A stretch of 64,000 nt of DNA, from positions 78,732 to 142,731 of the forward strand of contig NZ_AXWW01000015.1 of assembly GCF_000482865.1 (NCBI RefSeq), read 5' to 3'. The DNA is from Actinokineospora inagensis DSM 44258 (lineage in GTDB: Bacteria > Actinomycetota > Actinomycetes > Mycobacteriales > Pseudonocardiaceae). A program made the translations under genes and the position numbers. Below, piece after piece: positions 1 through 8,558 of this stretch (positions are counted from its first letter, which is position 1; the number at the start of each line of letters is the position of its first letter). The notes below the pieces were generated by a model. It ran no database searches and was not told the origin of the DNA. It saw only the letters and a list, made by a program, of their open reading frames with translations.

Positions 1-111
1 ACGTTGTTGCGGCAGCGGTCGCCGCGGTTGGTGGACATCGTGCCTGCTGGTGGTGCTGATGGTCGGGTCGAGTTGTGTCCGCGGCACCGGAGTCCGGTGA
101 TCGCGGTATGA
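1..111 (+). CDS. C-terminal end of an unidentified protein (partial)
   Basis: Frame 1 is open from the window edge to a TGA at 109-111. It gives 36 residues ending in CPRHRSPVIAV. The stop overlaps the ATG at 108 of the next gene in an ATGA arrangement typical of translational coupling, so this is probably the 3' end of the preceding operon gene. The piece is too short to identify. The Cys/His pair could belong to a zinc-binding tail, but that is a guess. Confidence 0.55.
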   Translation, partial: TLLRQRSPRLVDIVPAGGADGRVELCPRHRSPVIAV

Positions 112-1127
112 AGGTGGATGTGTTCGACCCGCGTACCGACCCGGAGCCGGGGTACTGGGCCGGTTTGCGTGCGACCGCGGGGCTTCGGGCTGACTGGGAC
201 TGGCGGGTGTTGGCGGCTCAGGCGTGGGGTGCGCGAACCGTCCAGCTCGTCACGGTACTCAAGGACGGTGACACTCCGAAGGCGGTGGTGAACGCGGCGT
301 GGCTGGGTGCGCCGCTGCACCGGTTTTCCTTCAACGGCGCGCGGTCGCGGCCGTGGTTGGGCGCGTTGCACGTGCGGGGACCGGGTTCCGGCGCGGTGCC
401 GGGCTGGTGGTTGGCCGACGACGTCCCGATCACCGAGTTGACCCGCACCTACGCGCGTGCGATGCGCCGCGAACTCGGTCCCGGTTGCCTGGCCCTGGTG
501 TTGCGGCAGGTGACCGACGAGCAGGCCGCCGCGGTCGGGAAGCTCAAGGTCGTCCGGCCGACCGAGCCGATCTGGACGTTCCCGATCCGGGACTGGACCG
601 ATCCCGAGGCGTGGTTGATGGCGTTGAGCCGCAGCAGGCGCAGCAACATGCGGGCCATCTTCCGGAAGGTGCGGGAGAACGAGAACCTGGAGATCCGCAC
701 CGAGACCGGCACGACCGAGCTGGACGAGGTGCGGGTCGTCGAGGCGATGCGGTGGAACGACGACAAGTACGGCGGTCGCCTGGTGCCGCGGATCCGGGTG
801 CTCAGCGCGTACCTGCGGGCGTTGGCCGAGCAGCCCGATGTCCGGTCGGTCAGCTACCTCGACCGCGACACCGGCAAGCTGATCGCGTTCGGCACCGTGC
901 TCGACCACCCGACCCGGCCGGTGGTGCGGTCGTGGACGCAGCGGCCCGCCGAGGAGGGTGGCGCGAAGTACCTGTACTTCTACCACCTGGCCAAGCAGGT
1001 CGAGTGGGCCATCGCGAACGGCAAGCAGTACGTGGAATTGGGCAAGGGCAAGTCGCAGGAGAAGCAGTCGCTGGGTGCGTTCGAGTCGGCGCAGGCGGCG
1101 ATGGCGGTGCCTATCCGACCGTGGTAG
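108..1127 (+). CDS. FemAB/GNAT-fold acyltransferase-like protein
   Basis: The protein is 339 aa from ATG 108. I prefer this start over GTG 75 because it forms an ATGA overlap with the preceding frame. The C-terminal half has the look of the acetyltransferase_6/FemAB group: a basic helix near residues 180-195 (SRSRRSNMRAIFRKVRE), a substrate-binding middle, and a closing block near residue 310 (YVELGKGKSQEKQSLGAF) that resembles the GNAT acceptor/CoA region. Members of this group transfer amino-acyl or acyl groups to cell-wall precursors or sugars. A second, divergent member lies at 4841-5830, so both probably modify a product of this glycan-like cluster. The substrate cannot be read from sequence. 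Its 3' end overlaps the convergent flippase gene by 17 bp. Confidence 0.75.
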   Translation: MKVDVFDPRTDPEPGYWAGLRATAGLRADWDWRVLAAQAWGARTVQLVTVLKDGDTPKAVVNAAWLGAPLHRFSFNGARSRPWLGALHVRGPGSGAVPGWWLADDVPITELTRTYARAMRRELGPGCLALVLRQVTDEQAAAVGKLKVVRPTEPIWTFPIRDWTDPEAWLMALSRSRRSNMRAIFRKVRENENLEIRTETGTTELDEVRVVEAMRWNDDKYGGRLVPRIRVLSAYLRALAEQPDVRSVSYLDRDTGKLIAFGTVLDHPTRPVVRSWTQRPAEEGGAKYLYFYHLAKQVEWAIANGKQYVELGKGKSQEKQSLGAFESAQAAMAVPIRPW

Positions 1128-2307
1128 GCGCGGTGGCCTCTGTGGACAGTCTGGTGTGGAGCACCGACGCCTTGGTGGCCAGTCCGACCACCAGGGCCAG
1201 GAAGACGCCGACGGCGCCCAGCGGTCCGGTGGCGGCCAGCGCGGCGATGGTGGTCGCGACGAGCGAGGCGACGGCGGCGGACGTCGTCAGCGCCAGCACC
1301 GCGCCGTTGGTGTTCTCCAGCAGGAACACGGCGTAGACCACGGCGCAGAACGACGTCATCTCGACCAGCACGACCAGGCCGAGCAGCACCCGGTTCTCCG
1401 ATACCGGCGCGAGGGAACCGATGACGACGACGGCCACCACGAGCACGCTGTCGACCACCGCCGTCCACCCGGTGATCCGCTTGGCCAGCGCGCGTCCACC
1501 CGAGCCGCTGGTTCCGCGCAGCCGCAACGAGATCGCCGGTTGGATCAGCCGCAGCACCAGCACACCGAACGACCCCAGCGCGCTCGACACGAGGACCAGC
1601 ACGTACACCAGCGCCGTCTCGGCGGGCTTGGCCGCCACCGCCAACACGACGTAGAGGACGGAAACCCCGGCCGCGTCGGCGACATCGGAGAATCCCAGCA
1701 GCAGCACGCGTCGGTTCAGCAGCCCGCCGAGGCCGTCGCGGTTCGGCGACGGCCGGTCGCGGGACACCAGTGCGGCGAGCACGGCGCAGACGACGACGAG
1801 TCCGCCGACCAACGCGAGCAGGTAGCCGTACGGGTGCAGGACACCGGCGACGGCGAGACCGGCCATGCCGACCACCCACGCCGCGTACGCCATGAACGCC
1901 GCCATGTCCCGACCGGGCCGTGCCGCCAGTCGGTGCAGGGCGGCCAGGACCGACAACAATCCCAAACCGGCGGCGTTGGTGGCGGCCGCCGTGTAGAGCG
2001 CGACCGAGCCGCCGACCGGGGCCGTCGCCGCTGTCGCGAGCAGACCGAGCCCGAACGGCGCGGCGGCGCGGCCCAGCAGCATCCGGGTGACCTGCGGGCC
2101 GAGCCGCCGGGTGCGGGGGACGGCGGTGAGCGCGGACTTCTCCACGCCGAGCACGAGCATCTGCAGCCAGGCGAAGGTGCCGGTGGCCGCGACGTAGCGG
2201 CCGAAGTCGTCCGCGCCCCACACCGGCAGCAGGACCAGCATCGACAGTTGGATTCCCGCTCGGGCCGCCCCCCGGCCCGCGATGACCCGCAGGGCGGCCC
2301 ACTTCAT
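1111..2307 (-). CDS. Wzx/MATE-like polysaccharide flippase-type membrane protein
   Basis: A 398-aa protein of alternating hydrophobic segments and short basic loops, with roughly 10-12 transmembrane helices. The N-terminus (RVIAGRGAARAGIQLSMLV, then DDFGRYVAATG) resembles the first helices of Wzx/RfbX-type flippases, where a G-x-Y motif follows helix 1. Such proteins move lipid-linked sugars across the membrane. The gene lies 7 nt downstream of another membrane gene on the same strand, so the two are likely co-transcribed. Nearby epimerase, GT2 and FemAB genes fit a surface-glycan role. It is slightly shorter than typical Wzx (about 400-480 aa). The flippase assignment is inference from topology and context. 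Confidence 0.6.
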   Translation of the reverse strand: MKWAALRVIAGRGAARAGIQLSMLVLLPVWGADDFGRYVAATGTFAWLQMLVLGVEKSALTAVPRTRRLGPQVTRMLLGRAAAPFGLGLLATAATAPVGGSVALYTAAATNAAGLGLLSVLAALHRLAARPGRDMAAFMAYAAWVVGMAGLAVAGVLHPYGYLLALVGGLVVVCAVLAALVSRDRPSPNRDGLGGLLNRRVLLLGFSDVADAAGVSVLYVVLAVAAKPAETALVYVLVLVSSALGSFGVLVLRLIQPAISLRLRGTSGSGGRALAKRITGWTAVVDSVLVVAVVVIGSLAPVSENRVLLGLVVLVEMTSFCAVVYAVFLLENTNGAVLALTTSAAVASLVATTIAALAATGPLGAVGVFLALVVGLATKASVLHTRLSTEATAPTTVG

Positions 2308-2314
2308 CGGCGGG

Positions 2315-3124
2315 TCAGCCCTGCGCGGTCACGGCTGGCTCCTCGGCCTTCGCGCCGCCGTCGACTCCGTTGTCCCCGTTGACTCCGCTGGCCTTGGTGC
2401 CCGAGATCTCGGTGTTCCGGGAGCGGCCGGGGCGGAACCAGCCGCCGATCTTGCGCCAGATCCGGTCCGGCAGGGTCAGGATCAGCACCGCCAGGACGAG
2501 GTGCACGGCGATGAAGACGAACGCCTCGTTCTTGGTGGCCGGGCGGCCGAAGAACACGGTCATGTGGTCGGCCCAGGTCCACACCTGCGGGATCGGCGTC
2601 CAGGCCGGGTCCGTGTGCGGGTTGATGGTCAGGAACGCCAGGTCCTCGATGCCGGACAGTTGCAGCAGGATCATCGCGTAGCCGAGCCTGCGCGCCCCGC
2701 CGGAGGAGCCGCCGCCGAGCCGGAACGACAACGTGAGCGCCAGGATGATGAACGGCGTCAGCGTCAGCACCAGGTAGTAGAAGCTCTTGTCGTTCGCCGC
2801 GGCGAAGAAGATCTGCGGGACGAAGAAGGCGAAGAAGACCAGGAAGCAGAGCGGGATGAACAGCCTGCTGAGCTTCTCCCGCAGCGACTGGCTCAACCGC
2901 ATCGCCGCGATCGCCTCGGTGGCGATCACGAACGGGACCACCTTGACGATCAGCACCCCGATGTTCGGGATGGTCTTCTCGTGCGGGAAGCCGAACCACA
3001 CCGCGCCCGCCGCGGCGAGCGCGAGCACCGTGAGGATGATGAACGCCCTGTGCTCGCGCAGGCCCGCGCCCGCCCCCGTGTCACTGCCCGCCGTGCGATT
3101 GTCCACCATGCGTTTGAACTCCAT
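2315..3124 (-). CDS. Polytopic membrane protein, unknown function
   Basis: A 269-aa protein with about six hydrophobic segments between residues 28 and 210, a Gly/Ser patch in the middle (GGGSSGGARR) and a hydrophilic, charged C-terminal tail of about 50 residues. Notable residues are in an aqueous-loop stretch (SGIEDLAFLTINPHTDPAWTPIPQVWTWADHM) rich in Asp, His and Trp. I do not recognise the family. ATG 3124 is used, but ATG 3109 has a better-spaced GGAG upstream and could be the true start. It sits directly upstream of the flippase-like gene, and it is divergent from the gene at 3247 across 122 bp. Confidence 0.65.
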   Translation of the reverse strand: MEFKRMVDNRTAGSDTGAGAGLREHRAFIILTVLALAAAGAVWFGFPHEKTIPNIGVLIVKVVPFVIATEAIAAMRLSQSLREKLSRLFIPLCFLVFFAFFVPQIFFAAANDKSFYYLVLTLTPFIILALTLSFRLGGGSSGGARRLGYAMILLQLSGIEDLAFLTINPHTDPAWTPIPQVWTWADHMTVFFGRPATKNEAFVFIAVHLVLAVLILTLPDRIWRKIGGWFRPGRSRNTEISGTKASGVNGDNGVDGGAKAEEPAVTAQG

Positions 3125-3246
3125 GCCCCGTGTTTCCCCGATCCAGAATGGGCATAATACGCGGGAATCCCTTGTGCGGAAGGGGGATCGGCACTACGGC
3201 GCAGGCGCGTGGGGCCATTCGGAGCACCCGGACGGGAGGACGGTCG
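3125..3246. promoter_or_regulatory. Divergent promoter region
   Basis: This 122-bp gap separates the start of the minus-strand membrane gene from ATG 3247. It contains a short A/T-rich word, CATAATAC (3153-3160), that stands out from the GC-rich surroundings and could serve as a -10 on either strand. No convincing -35 is visible. GGGAGGA at 3234-3240 is the ribosome-binding site of the plus-strand gene. Confidence 0.3.
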
Positions 3247-3984
3247 ATGGGTTTTTCCCATATCGCCTGGGAACGGGCGGCCGCGGCGGTGGCGGCGCGG
3301 GCCGTGCGGGAGGTCCCGTTCTACCGCGAGCGGCACGCCCGCGGGCTCGGTGTAGCCCCGGTCCCGGCGGCCGAGTTGGAGCGCAGGCTGTGGGCGTTGT
3401 GCCCGCTGTCCCGTCCGTACAGTGCCCAGCGCGAACCGACCCTGTGGACGGGAGATCCGGCGGATCTGGCCGCAGTACTGCGGATTTCGGGTCTCGGCTG
3501 GCCGGTGGTGGAGGTTCGGTCGGCGCTGGTGCCGTGGACCCGGTTGGGGCTGCTCGGGCCGCGCTACGCGCCCGTGTTGTCCGGGTCGGCGATCGCCGTG
3601 GACGTGTCCACCACGGACGGACCGGCGAAAGCGCTGGCGGCTTCGGGGGTCTCGGTTCTCGTGTCGCCGCCCGATGACGTCGCCGACGTGGTCGCCAGGA
3701 TCGGGCATCGGGGACCCGTGGTGCGCAGTCTGGTCAAGGCGGATCAGCCTGATGGTCACGCGGTTCTGCACGACCGGCACCTCGGGTACTTCGCGGAGTG
3801 GTCGACCGACTGCGCACAGTGGCATGTGCCGTGGCGCCGATTCCACGTCGACGCGGGCGAAGGCGGCATTCTGGTGACCGCGTTGCGCCGTCGTCGACCG
3901 ACACTGGTTCGGGTGCTCGTCGATGTCGGGTTGGGCCGGGTGGCCGAATGCCCGGCGCACGGAACCCCGGTTCTCCTGGCCTGA
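3247..3984 (+). CDS. Protein resembling the N-terminal part of PaaK-type acyl-adenylating enzymes
   Basis: A 245-aa protein. ATG 3247 is chosen because GGGAGGA sits 6 nt upstream; the longer upstream reading lacks one. The N-terminus (AVREVPFYRERHARGLG) matches the opening of phenylacetate-CoA-ligase-like adenylate-forming proteins, which typically begin VPFYRE. The family is normally about 430 aa, and the AMP-binding core motifs (SSGTTG-like loop, YGxTE) are not seen. This is therefore a short relative, a degenerate copy, or a coincidence. Convergent with the zinc-ribbon gene, with 5 bp between stops. Function unassigned. Confidence 0.5.
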   Translation: MGFSHIAWERAAAAVAARAVREVPFYRERHARGLGVAPVPAAELERRLWALCPLSRPYSAQREPTLWTGDPADLAAVLRISGLGWPVVEVRSALVPWTRLGLLGPRYAPVLSGSAIAVDVSTTDGPAKALAASGVSVLVSPPDDVADVVARIGHRGPVVRSLVKADQPDGHAVLHDRHLGYFAEWSTDCAQWHVPWRRFHVDAGEGGILVTALRRRRPTLVRVLVDVGLGRVAECPAHGTPVLLA

Positions 3985-3989
3985 ATCAA

Positions 3990-4844
3990 TCAGGCTGTCA
4001 GGGCCGCCAACACCGCCTCGCGCAACGGTTGCGCACCGGATTGGTACGCGGCCACGGCGGCGGTGATCTCGTCGGCGGTGAACAACGCCAGGAGTGCGAC
4101 CGGTCGCGGTCCACCGTCCGTCCCGAACAGTCCGGCCCGCAGCACGGACGCCTCCTCGCGCTCCAGCGGTTCTCCGCGCAGGTATGTCTCGGCGGCCTTC
4201 TCGACCGATTCCGCTGACGGCGGGTTCTCGGTGGCGTGCCGGGACACGATCCAGCACTGGTCCCGCGCCGGTCCGCTCAGCCACCGCCGCGCGTAGTCGA
4301 TCCGTTCCCGGGCGGCGGCATTGGTGTCGGCACTGGTATCGGCACTGGTATCGGCACTGGTATCGGCACTGTCGAGGCCCAGATCGGCCAGCACGAGGTC
4401 GACCCGGTAGCACCGTTCGTGTAACCGGCCGACTACCGCGGAGACAGCCGGTAGGCCATTGTGGACGTTGCGCCCGGCCGTTCGGTCGTACCTGGTGTGG
4501 AGTTGGTAGTAGGCGGAGCGGTCGAGCCGGTCGGCGGCCAGCGCGCGCGGAGCCGTCTTCTTGGCCCAGGCGAGCACCGGCGGCGCCAGGTACCGGGCGT
4601 GCGGCTCGGGTGGCGGTGGTGGGGGCGTGGGAGTCCGCACCGCCGCGAGGTCTCGTGTGGACGCCACCGATTCGCAGTGGGTGCACCAGATCCGTGCCGA
4701 CCGGTGGCTTAACCGATACACGACGGTGGTGTCACCGCGACCGCACTGCGCGCACCGGGCCGTCAGACCGTCTCGCTCCGGCGAACGGCCCAGGGCGGTC
4801 GCGGCCATCCGGGCGTAGCCGCGCAGGCTGTCGAGCGCGCTCAC
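3990..4844 (-). CDS. Zinc-ribbon protein, unknown function
   Basis: A 284-aa protein starting at GTG 4844, which overlaps the stop of the upstream FemAB-like gene (GTGA). Residues about 33-60 hold two CxxC knuckles (CAQC ... CTHC), a likely structural zinc ribbon. A proline run (residues about 78-85) follows, then a helical C-terminal domain of about 190 residues. In its middle a four-residue unit, SADT, is repeated four times from a 12-bp DNA repeat. No catalytic motif is recognised. Tight coupling to the acyltransferase at 4841-5830 suggests a role in the same process. Confidence 0.65.
   Translation of the reverse strand: MSALDSLRGYARMAATALGRSPERDGLTARCAQCGRGDTTVVYRLSHRSARIWCTHCESVASTRDLAAVRTPTPPPPPPEPHARYLAPPVLAWAKKTAPRALAADRLDRSAYYQLHTRYDRTAGRNVHNGLPAVSAVVGRLHERCYRVDLVLADLGLDSADTSADTSADTSADTNAAARERIDYARRWLSGPARDQCWIVSRHATENPPSAESVEKAAETYLRGEPLEREEASVLRAGLFGTDGGPRPVALLALFTADEITAAVAAYQSGAQPLREAVLAALTA
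4323..4370 (-). repeat. Four tandem 12-bp units inside the zinc-ribbon gene
   Basis: On the plus strand the unit GGTATCGGCACT occurs three times in a row (4335-4370), preceded by one variant copy, GGTGTCGGCACT (4323-4334). The period is in frame and encodes SADT x4 in the minus-strand protein. Copy-number change would lengthen or shorten the protein without a frameshift. Confidence 0.85.
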
Positions 4845-5830
4845 CAGCCCACCACCAGGTGGTTGGCGACCGGTCGCGCCCCGAACCGCTCCTTGATCCT
4901 GGCCATGCCCTTGCCCGGTCGCAGGGTCGCCCTGCCCAGGGTGATCGTGTGCTCGACCAGGTCGACGTAGTGGTCGAAGTAGAGGTTGGGCAGTCCGCCG
5001 TCGGCGCGGTCGCGGCTGCCCCAGTAGCTCATGGTCAGGTCGGTGCCGTTGTCGTGCACGGTGGACAGCGCCAGCAGGCCGGAGTCGTCGGTGTAGGTGG
5101 CGAACCGGGTGGTCGGGTCGGCGTTGAGCTGCTCGAAGTAGTGTTCGGGGATCGGGGTGCGGACCACCCCGGGGCGCCGGTGCCGGAACCGGACCAGGTT
5201 CACCAGCCGGGCCGCCTCGACCACCGGGACGGTGTCCACGATGGCCCGCCGCAGGCCCGGCGTCGACCGCACGGTGCTCCGGATGCCGCGCAGTTGCGAC
5301 CGCCACTTCGGCGGCAGTTGCGCCAGATAGCCCTCCACTGTGGACCATTCGGTCGCCAACACGGTGTCCGGGGAGACGCCGACCACCCGCCGGGTCCGGC
5401 CGGTGAAGGCGACCAGGTCGTCGCTTTCGACGTGCCGGTAACAGAACCCGGCCACCAGCCGCCGGGCCCGGACCGCCCGCTCGAAGGCCCGCACCGCGGC
5501 CCGCTTGGCGTCGTAGGTGAGCTCGCGGGCGAACAGGTGGCCCGCCACGGACGCGGGAGCCAACCTGCATTCGACGAATCCGACCCTCGGGGTCGCGCCC
5601 GCGCGGTAGTAGGTGCGGTAGTCGCGCGGGCCGAGAAACCTGGTGTGCAGCAAGGCAACCACGTCCGTGCCGTCACGAACCACGCCCAACACCGTCGCCG
5701 ACTGCGACGCCCAGGCCGCCGTGGTCAACAGCGCCGACCGCCACAACACGGGTGCGCCTGCCCCGGCGGCGAACCGGTCCCAATCCGGCGGGAAGCCGGT
5801 GACCACGGGGTCGAACAGTTCCGCGCGCAT
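4841..5830 (-). CDS. FemAB/GNAT-fold acyltransferase-like protein
   Basis: A 329-aa protein. ATG 5830 is preceded by GGGGGA at a normal distance, so I use it rather than upstream in-frame codons. As in the relative at 108-1127, a basic helix (PPKWRSQLRGIRSTVRST, about residue 170) is followed by a variable region (SYWGSRDRADGGLPNLYFDHY) and a C-terminal block, RPGKGMARIKERFGARP, that resembles the other protein's GKGKSQEKQSLGAF. This supports membership in the same acyl/aminoacyl-transferase fold group. It is first in a two-gene unit with the zinc-ribbon protein. Probable role: adding an acyl or amino-acyl group to a sugar or lipid-linked intermediate. The acceptor is unknown. Confidence 0.7.
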   Translation of the reverse strand: MRAELFDPVVTGFPPDWDRFAAGAGAPVLWRSALLTTAAWASQSATVLGVVRDGTDVVALLHTRFLGPRDYRTYYRAGATPRVGFVECRLAPASVAGHLFARELTYDAKRAAVRAFERAVRARRLVAGFCYRHVESDDLVAFTGRTRRVVGVSPDTVLATEWSTVEGYLAQLPPKWRSQLRGIRSTVRSTPGLRRAIVDTVPVVEAARLVNLVRFRHRRPGVVRTPIPEHYFEQLNADPTTRFATYTDDSGLLALSTVHDNGTDLTMSYWGSRDRADGGLPNLYFDHYVDLVEHTITLGRATLRPGKGMARIKERFGARPVANHLVVGW

Positions 5831-5906
5831 CGATCCCCCGGCTAGGCTCCGCACCCGATTCCCGCGGGAGACACCCGCGTGGGCGCCACTCTCCCGGAGG
5901 ACCACC

Positions 5907-6290
5907 GTGCATGTCCAGGACTGGCAGGCCGACGCCGAGGCGACCATCGACGCGCACCTGCGCGCCGTGGTCGGCCGCGACCTCGACACCTTCGCGGCGA
6001 CCGTCCACCCGGACGTCACTGTGATCATCCCGTCCGGACGGATGCTGCGCGGCGCGGACGAGGTGGTCGGCTTCCACCGGGAGTGGTTCACCGACGGTGA
6101 CTGGACTTACGCCACCGAAACGGTTTCCTCGACAACCACCGGCGCCACGGCGACCCGGGTGCTGCGGGTGACGGTGGTCGGCGAGCCCGGCGCCGAGCCG
6201 TCGACGTTCCTCATGGGACTGACCTTCGTCGCGGAGTCCGGGCGCTGGCTACTCGTTCACGACCAGTGCACTGTCCTCCGTCCGGCGTAG
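5907..6290 (+). CDS. SnoaL/NTF2-like small protein
   Basis: A 127-aa protein from GTG 5907, with CGGAGGA ending 5 nt upstream. The layout is that of the cone-shaped SnoaL/ketosteroid-isomerase-like fold: an N-terminal helix pair (ADAEATIDAHLRAVVGRDLDTFAATVHPDV), then GADEVVGFHREWF, then three to four beta strands ending WLLVHDQCTVLRPA. Family members act as isomerases, cyclases or simple binding proteins, and often sit in biosynthetic clusters. Catalytic residues are not conserved enough to predict chemistry. It stands alone, divergent from the acyltransferase gene across about 76 bp. Confidence 0.7.
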   Translation: MHVQDWQADAEATIDAHLRAVVGRDLDTFAATVHPDVTVIIPSGRMLRGADEVVGFHREWFTDGDWTYATETVSSTTTGATATRVLRVTVVGEPGAEPSTFLMGLTFVAESGRWLLVHDQCTVLRPA

Positions 6291-6338
6291 TTGCCCACCC
6301 CGATCACCGCTGACGGGTATTCGGCTCAACCACAACCC

Positions 6339-6367
6339 TTTTGCGCGGTCAGGGGCGTTGTTATAGT
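6339..6367 (+). promoter_or_regulatory. Candidate promoter upstream of the epimerase operon
   Basis: In the 283-bp gap before the epimerase gene, TATAGT (6362-6367) is the only good -10-like word. A weak -35 (TTTTGC, 6339-6344) lies 17 bp upstream. It would give a leader of about 200 nt. The rest of the gap holds nothing I can identify apart from GAGGAGGGG (6556-6564), the ribosome-binding site. Confidence 0.3.
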
Positions 6368-6573
6368 CCGCGCTACTTCGTGGCAAGTCCGTCTCGCCGA
6401 ACCGGCGCCGAACCCACTTCGGCGCCGATCAGCCGTGCGCGCATCGCGGAACTCGAGGAGTTGAGCGCAGCGTGACCGAACCGCGGGTGTTGCGGTGACC
6501 GCCCACACCGGGTGGGGCCGTTCGACCAGGCGTGACCGACGCCGGGTCCGGGATCGAGGAGGGGTTCGGGGCA

Positions 6574-7581
6574 ATGGGGAAACCGGTCCTGATAACGGGT
6601 GTGGCGGGTTTTCTCGGCAGTCACCTGGCCGATGATTTGCTCGACCGCGGCTACTCCGTTCGCGGTATCGACAACATGATCGACGGATTCAAGGAGAACA
6701 TTCCGGCCGGGGTGGAGTTCCACGAGGTCGACTGCCGGGACGCGCTCGGGCACCCCGAGCTGTTCGAGGGCGTCGAGCTGGTCTACCACTGCGCCGCCGC
6801 CCCGTACGAGGGGCTGTCGGTGTTCTCCCCGTACCTCGTGCACGAGCACACAACCAGTGCCACGGTCGCCATGCTCTCGGCGGCGGCGCGGGCTGAGGTG
6901 GGCCGGTTCGTGCACTGCTCGTCGATGTCGCGCTACGGCGAGCTGGTGCCGCCGTTCACCGAGGACATGGCGCCGCAGCCGCTGACCCCGTACGGCATCG
7001 CCAAGTACGCGGCGGACCTGCAGGTGCGGGCGATCGCCGACGTGCACGGCATGGAGTACAACATCGCCGTCCCGCACAACATCATCGGCCCGCGGCAGCG
7101 GTTCGACGACCCGTACCGCAACGTGGCCGCGATCATGATCAACCGGGTGCTGCGCGGCAAGCAGCCGATCATCTACGGCGACGGCAGCCAGACCCGCTGC
7201 TTCAGCTTCGTCTCGGACGTGGTGTCCTGCCTGACCAAGCTGGGCGTCGAACCGGACATCAGGGGTGAGGTGGTCAACGTCGGGCCGGACGAGGGCGAGA
7301 TCACCGTGCTGACCCTGGCCCAGACCATCTGCTCGATCGTCGGCGTGGACTGCGACCCGATCTTCATGCCCGCCCGGCCGCTGGAGGTGCACCACGCCAC
7401 CTGCAGCTCGGACAAGGCACGCAAGCTGCTGGACTACCGCACCCAGGTCGGGCTGCGCGACGGGCTGACCGAGATGGTCGAGTGGATCGAGCGGGTCGGT
7501 CCGCGCGAGTTCGACTACAACCTGGAGTTGGAGATCGTGAACGAGCTGACCCCGCGGACCTGGTCGAGCAGGCTGATGTGA
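6574..7581 (+). CDS. NAD-dependent sugar epimerase/dehydratase (extended SDR)
   Basis: A 335-aa protein. ATG 6574 follows GAGGAGGGG by 9 nt, and it places the Rossmann motif GVAGFLGS at residues 9-16, as expected. Catalytic features are visible: SSMSRYG near residue 115 and the YxxxK pair in TPYGIAKYA near residue 145. Length and order match UDP/dTDP-sugar 4-epimerases and 4,6-dehydratases, which alter nucleotide-linked sugars in the cytoplasm. It is the first gene of a three-gene unit. Its stop overlaps the start of the GT2 gene (GTGA), so sugar supply and transfer are probably made together. Exact substrate not determinable. Confidence 0.85.
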   Translation: MGKPVLITGVAGFLGSHLADDLLDRGYSVRGIDNMIDGFKENIPAGVEFHEVDCRDALGHPELFEGVELVYHCAAAPYEGLSVFSPYLVHEHTTSATVAMLSAAARAEVGRFVHCSSMSRYGELVPPFTEDMAPQPLTPYGIAKYAADLQVRAIADVHGMEYNIAVPHNIIGPRQRFDDPYRNVAAIMINRVLRGKQPIIYGDGSQTRCFSFVSDVVSCLTKLGVEPDIRGEVVNVGPDEGEITVLTLAQTICSIVGVDCDPIFMPARPLEVHHATCSSDKARKLLDYRTQVGLRDGLTEMVEWIERVGPREFDYNLELEIVNELTPRTWSSRLM

Positions 7582-8558
7582 CCGGCCTGACCGCCATCCT
7601 GCCCTGCTACAACGAGGGCGAGCAGGTCGACGTCGCGTACCGCTCGGTCACCGGGTCGCTCGGCGCGATCGACGGCCTGGAGTTGCTGTTCATCGACGAC
7701 GGCAGCCGCGACGACACCCTCGCCCGGATCCGCGCGCTGGCCGAAAAGGACAGTCGGGTCCGGTATGTCTCGTTCGCCCGCAACTTCGGTCTGGTCGCCG
7801 CGGTGACCGCCGGGTTCCGCTATGCCTCCCGGCCGTGGGCGGTGCAGTTGGACGCGGACCTGCAGTTCCCGGCCGAGGAGACCTGGAAGCTGCTGGACAC
7901 CGCCGCCGAGGGCTACGACGTGGTGTTCGGGGTGCGGCAGGACCGGCAGGACTCGTGGGTGCGCCGGGTGGGTGCGGCGGGGACGCACTCGGTGGCGCGG
8001 AAGGTGTTGGGGATCGAGGTGCCACAAGGGGCGAGTTCGTTCCGGGTGGTGCGCACGGCTGTCGGTCGCACGATCGTCAACCTGCCCACCGCGAACTCGC
8101 ACTTCGTGGCGAAGGCGCCGCAGATCGGCGCCCGGTACACGACGGTCCCGGTCGCGCACCGGCCGCGGACCGCGGGCACGTCCAAGTTCCGGTTCGGCAG
8201 GCTCGCGGGCGACGCCTTCGAGCTGCTGCTCGGTTTCTCCTGGCGCCCGTTGAACTTCCTGTACGGGATGTCGGCGGTCGTGGTCTTCCTCGCGTTGTTG
8301 TTGGGTGTGCTCGGTCTGTTCGGTGTGGTGTCCGCCTCGACCCTGGTCGCGTGTGGACTGTTCGTGAGCGCGCTCGGTGTGGCGTCGACCGCTTTGGTCG
8401 GCCGCTACCTGCACCGCCGCATGCTCGACGCCCGCACCCGGCGGATCTATTACGTCCGTGAGGCCAACTTCCCGGTAGCCGACGAGGACATGCTCGACGG
8501 CGGCACCGCGTCCGTCCCCCCGCCCGCCCGGCGTTTGCCCCTTGAGGTGGCCTCATGA
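7578..8558 (+). CDS. Family 2 glycosyltransferase with two C-terminal membrane helices
   Basis: A 326-aa protein from GTG 7578, overlapping the epimerase stop by 4 nt. The GT-A signature is clear: AILPCYNEG (residues about 6-14), FIDDGSRDDT (about 36-45), and the metal-binding DADLQ (about 92-96). Two hydrophobic segments (FLYGMSAVVVFLALLLGVLGLFG and STLVACGLFVSALGVAST) lie near residues 228-275. This matches DPM1/ArnC-type enzymes, which transfer a sugar to undecaprenyl or dolichyl phosphate at the membrane. It probably uses the nucleotide sugar made by the epimerase. Coupled downstream to the ATP-grasp gene. Confidence 0.85.
   Translation: MTGLTAILPCYNEGEQVDVAYRSVTGSLGAIDGLELLFIDDGSRDDTLARIRALAEKDSRVRYVSFARNFGLVAAVTAGFRYASRPWAVQLDADLQFPAEETWKLLDTAAEGYDVVFGVRQDRQDSWVRRVGAAGTHSVARKVLGIEVPQGASSFRVVRTAVGRTIVNLPTANSHFVAKAPQIGARYTTVPVAHRPRTAGTSKFRFGRLAGDAFELLLGFSWRPLNFLYGMSAVVVFLALLLGVLGLFGVVSASTLVACGLFVSALGVASTALVGRYLHRRMLDARTRRIYYVREANFPVADEDMLDGGTASVPPPARRLPLEVAS

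Noticed and set aside
958-2382. Long plus-strand frame of 474 codons rich in Arg, Gln, His and Gly
   Set aside because: It is antisense to the flippase-like gene. Its composition is the usual shadow of a high-GC membrane gene and it has no domain logic.
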